Below, piece by piece: positions 60,840 to 64,000 of a stretch of 64,000 nt of DNA. Every line of letters starts with the position of its first letter. Within the stretch, counting starts at the first letter, position 1. A program made the position numbers and the translations under genes. A model generated the notes under the pieces. The model worked only from the letters and a program-made list of their open reading frames with translations. It made no database searches and was not told where the DNA came from. Source of the DNA: Ruegeria_C sp041537905 (GTDB lineage Bacteria; Pseudomonadota; Alphaproteobacteria; Rhodobacterales; Rhodobacteraceae); NCBI RefSeq assembly GCF_041537905.1, contig NZ_JBGRUO010000005.1:232311-296310 (forward strand), read 5' to 3'.

Positions 60840-62281
60840 CGCGCAACCCGCTCATATGGCTGGCGGGCATCGCGATCTCGCTGGCCGCGCATCTGGCGGT
60901 TGGTGCAGTGTTGCTCTGGTCGCTGGAGCCCGAGACCATGCCCGATCAACCAGTGCCGGAAAGCCGAATGCAGCTTTCGGCCTATCAGGTCGAACGCAGC
61001 GAAGCCCGGCCCGCGACCCCGGACAGCGAGACCGCCAGCGCCGAGGACACCAGCGGCGCGCGGCTGGGCCAAGGCGCAATCCCACGCTCACGGGCCGAGG
61101 CCGTCGCCCTGCCCTCCGAGCCCACCCCGGTGACAGAGGCCCCGGCCTCTACCCTGCAAGCCAGCGAAACGCGCGGCGAAGCACTCGCCACCAGCGAGGC
61201 AGAGGTCGCCACTCTCTCGGCCACGCCCGCCCCCTCTGCCAGCCTCGCCACAACCGCTCCACAAGCGGAACGCCTCACAAGCGCCACCGCATCCGATCAA
61301 AGCGAAACCGTGGCGCTGGCTGCCATGCCTGCCGACCAGTCCCTAACCACCAGCCCGGCAGAAACCGAGCCCGTGACCCTTGCCGCGCCCGCCACGACAA
61401 AGCTCGCCGAGGCATCGCCGGTTCCGGTCGCCCTGACCCAGGCCGCACCGGAGGTGACCCGCGCCAAGGCGGCGCTGGCCTTCAGCGGATTGGGGGATGG
61501 CCCGGTCGACCCAGTCTCGCTGGCAGCCTTCCAGAGCTTCATGGCCCCCGAAGACGCAGGCGATGCGGCAGCCGAGCTGCGCGACGGCATTGCGGGTATT
61601 CTGACACAAATCCCCTGCGCAAGGATGCAGGTGCAGTTCGAGCCGGAGACCAACACGCTGCAAATGGTGGGCCATGTGCCCGACGCGGATATGCGCGGGC
61701 CCGTGCTGGAGGCGCTGCAGGCGCAAATGGGGGCGGATATCGCTGTCGCCGATACGCTGCTGGTCCTGCCGCGCCCGCAATGTGGTGCGCTGAACGGCAT
61801 CGCCGGTGTCGGCCTGCCGCAATCCACCGACCAGATCACCAACCCTCTGCTGGTGGGCGAGGATACCCATGCCCGCGAATTTCGCTATACAGACGGCCAG
61901 CAGTTGATCCTCGACCTGACCGCGCCGGATTATGACGCCTATGTCTATGTCGACTACTTCGACGCCAAGGGGCAGGTCATCCACCTCAGCCCCAATGACA
62001 GCGTGCCGCTGACCCTGGCCGAGGCCAAATCCGCTCTGCGTGTTGGGGCCGAACGCCCGGGCGATCCGGGTCTTTATATCACCATCGGGCCACCCTACGG
62101 GCAGGAGATCGCGGTGGCCTTCGCGGCCTCACAACCGCTCTATGACGAGGCGCGACCCCTTGTTGAACCGGCCGAGCCCTATCTCAGCTGGATGAAGGCA
62201 CAAGTGGCTGACGCCCGCGCAGCCAACCCGGATTTCAAGGGCGAGTGGGTCTATTTCTTCGTCACCACCGCCGCGCAATAA
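60836..62281 (+). CDS. TonB-like envelope protein with C-terminal DUF4384-type domain
   Basis: 481 residues starting at a GTG that overlaps the ExbD stop. One N-terminal membrane helix (residues ~6-30, NPLIWLAGIAISLAAHLAVGA) precedes a long Ala/Thr/Pro/Glu linker (~40-235) able to span the periplasm. A BON-like fold follows (~250-310: IAGILTQIPCARMQVQFEPE), and then a DUF4384-type domain (~335-430: EFRYTDGQQLILDLTAP, VYVDYFDAKGQVIHLSPND). The plan fits a TonB/TolA-type transducer driven by the ExbB/ExbD motor. DUF4384 domains also occur in T6SS kinases and envelope proteins. The link to T6SS rests on genomic position. Confidence 0.82.
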   Translation: MTRNPLIWLAGIAISLAAHLAVGAVLLWSLEPETMPDQPVPESRMQLSAYQVERSEARPATPDSETASAEDTSGARLGQGAIPRSRAEAVALPSEPTPVTEAPASTLQASETRGEALATSEAEVATLSATPAPSASLATTAPQAERLTSATASDQSETVALAAMPADQSLTTSPAETEPVTLAAPATTKLAEASPVPVALTQAAPEVTRAKAALAFSGLGDGPVDPVSLAAFQSFMAPEDAGDAAAELRDGIAGILTQIPCARMQVQFEPETNTLQMVGHVPDADMRGPVLEALQAQMGADIAVADTLLVLPRPQCGALNGIAGVGLPQSTDQITNPLLVGEDTHAREFRYTDGQQLILDLTAPDYDAYVYVDYFDAKGQVIHLSPNDSVPLTLAEAKSALRVGAERPGDPGLYITIGPPYGQEIAVAFAASQPLYDEARPLVEPAEPYLSWMKAQVADARAANPDFKGEWVYFFVTTAAQ

Positions 62282-62345
62282 CCTGCCTCTTGCCCTGACC
62301 GGCGGCAATGCTACGGTCGCCTTGCCCAACCATTTGGAGATTGCC

Positions 62346-62687
62346 GTGGCCCGCCTTGTTTCCCTGCTCGCCTTGAGTTGCACCATCGCCGGTTGCACGG
62401 CCCCGCCGCCAACGGCGGGTGGCGGCAACAGCCCCGCTGCCCAGGCCAGCGCGGTTGCCCAAGACGGCACGCTTAAGGTTTCGGACGGCGCCACCCGGTG
62501 TCGCGGCGAGTACGACCCCACCGAGCTGTCCAAATCCCTCCAAATTGCGCTGCAATGCGATGACGGCAGAACCGGCACCGCCACCCTCACCGCCAGCGCG
62601 GACCAGACAGCGGGCTCCGGAACCGTATCCCTGAGCGATGGCACTCAATGGGAGTTCCTGTTCGGCCGCGCGACCGAATTGATCTGA
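62346..62687 (+). CDS. Small predicted lipoprotein
   Basis: 113 residues from a GTG at 62346, with GGAG 7 nt upstream; an in-frame ATG at 62322 lacks this. The N-terminus ARLVSLLALSCTIAGC is a lipoprotein signal with lipobox IAGC. The mature part is short (KVSDGATRCRGEYDPTELS ... SLSDGTQWEFLFGRATELI). It lies 64 nt after the TonB-like gene on the same strand. A structural role similar to the TssJ lipoprotein is conceivable by position, but the sequence does not resemble TssJ. Confidence 0.7.
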   Translation: MARLVSLLALSCTIAGCTAPPPTAGGGNSPAAQASAVAQDGTLKVSDGATRCRGEYDPTELSKSLQIALQCDDGRTGTATLTASADQTAGSGTVSLSDGTQWEFLFGRATELI

Positions 62688-63121
62688 CGCCATTGAACCC
62701 TGACGCTCTTAGATGCCACCCTGCGCATTTTTTTGGCCTGCGACGCCTGCCCGGCTATGCATCCTACCGGAAAAGAAATTGCCCGCTGGCTAATGACTCT
62801 GGCAACATCTTCAGGGACCCGAAGCTTCAGATGGCTTGGCTCCCTGAAAACGTTTATTGTCGCAACACAAATCTCAGCGCCTAGATTGCTGGTTGAGGCT
62901 TTCCGGTTCCACTCATGATGTCCCGCCAGTGCAATCTGTCGACCGCGCGGCGATGCGCGCCGTTTTGACCGGAGGTGGATTTGAGACCGCGCACTTGTTG
63001 CGACAAGTCATTCAGTGACAGACCGATTACATTGGCCCATCGATAAGCTGCTTACCCACTTCGTTAAGGCGTGGAGGGCAAGGACATACTATCGACAGAA
63101 TCTCAGAGTAGCCGCGCTTGT
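62688..63121. other. Gap without supported gene after the Exb-like operon
   Basis: Open frames here are short, lack ribosome sites and have unlikely composition. No RNA gene or clear terminator is visible. Base composition falls toward the right edge, consistent with a junction between the T6SS-linked operon and recently inserted DNA. Confidence 0.5.
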
Positions 63122-63739
63122 ATGAAACAGTTATTGATTCTCGCATGTTGCGTGCTCTTTGGAACCTCAACATCTTCGCTATCGGACCCGGTGGAGAATG
63201 CATCATATGTCGCTGAGCAACATATTATTTCGACCAAAGTCGAAGAAAAACTGAACGCACTTTCAAGAGGTTTGATGGCGGACATGAACGCCGCCTTTGA
63301 AACACTCGGAGCGCAAATAATCGACCCTGATCGCTTCATGGCTGAGCTGATGGGTGATTTTGAAGCAGAACTCATTTCGAAGATCCGCAAGACCTCCGCC
63401 GCCGCATATCAAGAGTTGATGACAGACGAGGAAATAGCTGCCTTGGCAGATTTTTATCGAAGTGACGCGGGTCAGACTTTGCTTGCTCGGGGACTCTCTG
63501 AGGCCACTTTGAATGAGTATAACGCATTCGCGCGAGAGGGCGCGGGCGCGCCGATATTGGAGCATCTCCACGAGATAGTCGCAACTATGGAAGAAATGGG
63601 CCCTGATGTTCTGGCGCGCTTAAAGGACCTGTTCTCGATGGCGCGCATGGCTGATGTCATGGAGATGGAAAGCGTCGTAAAGTTTGAAGATGAAAGCCAT
63701 CGCAAAGTGGTTGTCGACGCTCTGCGCAAAGCTGGATGA
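63122..63739 (+). CDS. Exported protein with DUF2059-like domain
   Basis: 205 residues from the ATG at 63122; an earlier in-frame ATG would place 17 residues ahead of the signal. KQLLILACCVLFGTSTSS is a signal peptide. The mature protein is helical and contains MTDEEIAALADFYRSDAGQTLL, the typical DUF2059 stretch. Function of this family is unknown. Its composition is lower in GC than most of the window. The gene is followed by an IS3-type element. Confidence 0.8.
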   Translation: MKQLLILACCVLFGTSTSSLSDPVENASYVAEQHIISTKVEEKLNALSRGLMADMNAAFETLGAQIIDPDRFMAELMGDFEAELISKIRKTSAAAYQELMTDEEIAALADFYRSDAGQTLLARGLSEATLNEYNAFAREGAGAPILEHLHEIVATMEEMGPDVLARLKDLFSMARMADVMEMESVVKFEDESHRKVVVDALRKAG

Positions 63740-63772
63740 AGCGTTTTTTTACAGCACACAGTCAGCGCTAGG

Positions 63773-64000
63773 TGACCTGAGCCCCAAGTTTCCTCCATCT
63801 GTCTGAGAGTCCTTGGGGTTTGGTTTGATGACCTTAGGCGGCCAGTTTGTCCATCATTGTTTTCTCAGCAAATTCTCTCGGCGTCAGATTTCCGAGCGCC
63901 GAATGTGGTCTGTTGGTATTGTAATCCTCCTGCCATGCTTCCAGCGTTTCACGGGCCTCGGCCAGTGAGCTGAAGAGCGTTTCGTTGAGGCATTCATCGC
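63773..64000 (-). mobile_element. IS3-family insertion sequence, 3' end (runs off right edge)
   Basis: The element appears to begin near 63773 with TGACCTGAGCCCCAAG, a plausible terminal inverted repeat of IS3-family elements of the IS407 type, and contains the end of an OrfB transposase. Only one end is in the window, so length, the second repeat and target duplication cannot be checked. Confidence 0.8.
63834..64000 (-). CDS. IS3-family transposase OrfB, C-terminal fragment
   Basis: The frame from the right edge reads DECLNETLFSSLAEARETLE, then DYNTNRPHSALGNLTPREF and ends ...KLAA at 63834. YNxxRPHSALG...P is the conserved C-terminal end of the IS3 OrfB DDE transposase. The rest of the gene, including the first catalytic Asp residues, lies outside the window. 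Confidence 0.9.
   Translation of the reverse strand, partial: DECLNETLFSSLAEARETLEAWQEDYNTNRPHSALGNLTPREFAEKTMMDKLAA

Noticed and set aside
62346..62687. The small lipoprotein as a TssJ
   Set aside because: It has a lipobox, but the mature sequence does not resemble the TssJ transthyretin-like fold in length or pattern; only its position is suggestive.
1..64000. tRNA, rRNA and riboswitch genes
   Set aside because: I looked in all gaps and saw no cloverleaf, rRNA segment or conserved riboswitch core. A covariance-model scan could still find a small RNA.

Overview
This window looks like a chromosomal segment of a marine Rhodobacteraceae (Roseobacter-clade) alphaproteobacterium. The evidence is the high GC content, densely packed operons with ATGA overlaps, TRAP and sugar ABC transporters, a De Ley-Doudoroff galactose pathway, a lysine dehydrogenase/Lrp pair, a bacterial voltage-gated sodium channel, and Rhizobium-imp-like type VI secretion gene order. 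No species can be named from the sequence alone.

Layout. (1) 1-3405, minus strand: a YcaO-TfuA pair followed by a gluzincin-like metallopeptidase that runs off the left edge, a possible peptide thioamidation/azoline cassette. (2) 3517-17548: a galactoside utilisation island. It holds GH42 beta-galactosidase, SMP-30 lactonase, KDPGal aldolase, KDGal kinase, an SDR sugar dehydrogenase, an IlvD/EDD sugar-acid dehydratase, GH36 alpha-galactosidase, two ABC permeases and a binding protein on the minus strand. A divergent IclR regulator and the ABC ATPase are on the plus strand. Together they would import alpha- and beta-galactosides, release galactose and oxidise it to pyruvate and glyceraldehyde-3-phosphate. 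(3) 17639-24799: an ArsR/AHSA1 pair, lysine dehydrogenase plus Lrp, a family II pyrophosphatase with an apparent signal peptide, and a fused E1 dehydrogenase coupled to a FabD-like acyltransferase. (4) 24877-30227: a secreted heparinase II/III-like lyase divergent from a three-gene TRAP transporter.

(5) 30635-62687: a type VI secretion (T6SS) island. On the minus strand it encodes TssA, TssB, TssC, Hcp, TagJ, TssE, TssF, TssG, ClpV, two Lys-rich coiled-coil proteins, a BacNav-type sodium channel, a 1659-residue sheath-protein fusion, VgrG, a small unknown, PAAR, FHA/TagH and TssK. A divergent plus-strand operon encodes an unknown protein, a small exported protein, ExbB-like, two ExbD-like and a TonB-like/DUF4384 protein, and ends with a lipoprotein. 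Tube, sheath, baseplate and spike genes are all present, but no TssJ, TssL or TssM gene is seen, although both edges of the locus lie inside the window.

The most unusual object is the protein at 37677-42656. A TssB-like domain is joined through about 920 acidic residues of tandem repeats to a second VipA-like domain and a C-terminally shortened TssC-like domain, with an acidic tail. The repeats are nine 40-41-residue units that alternate in an 80-residue pattern, then four 60-residue units, then many LDALLADL motifs. Its gene overlaps the sodium channel gene by 8 nt. The combination of this fusion, an in-operon sodium channel, an Exb/Tol-like motor operon and the missing membrane-complex genes is the best candidate here for an undescribed T6SS variant. 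(6) 63122-64000: a DUF2059-like exported protein and the 3' end of an IS3-family element.
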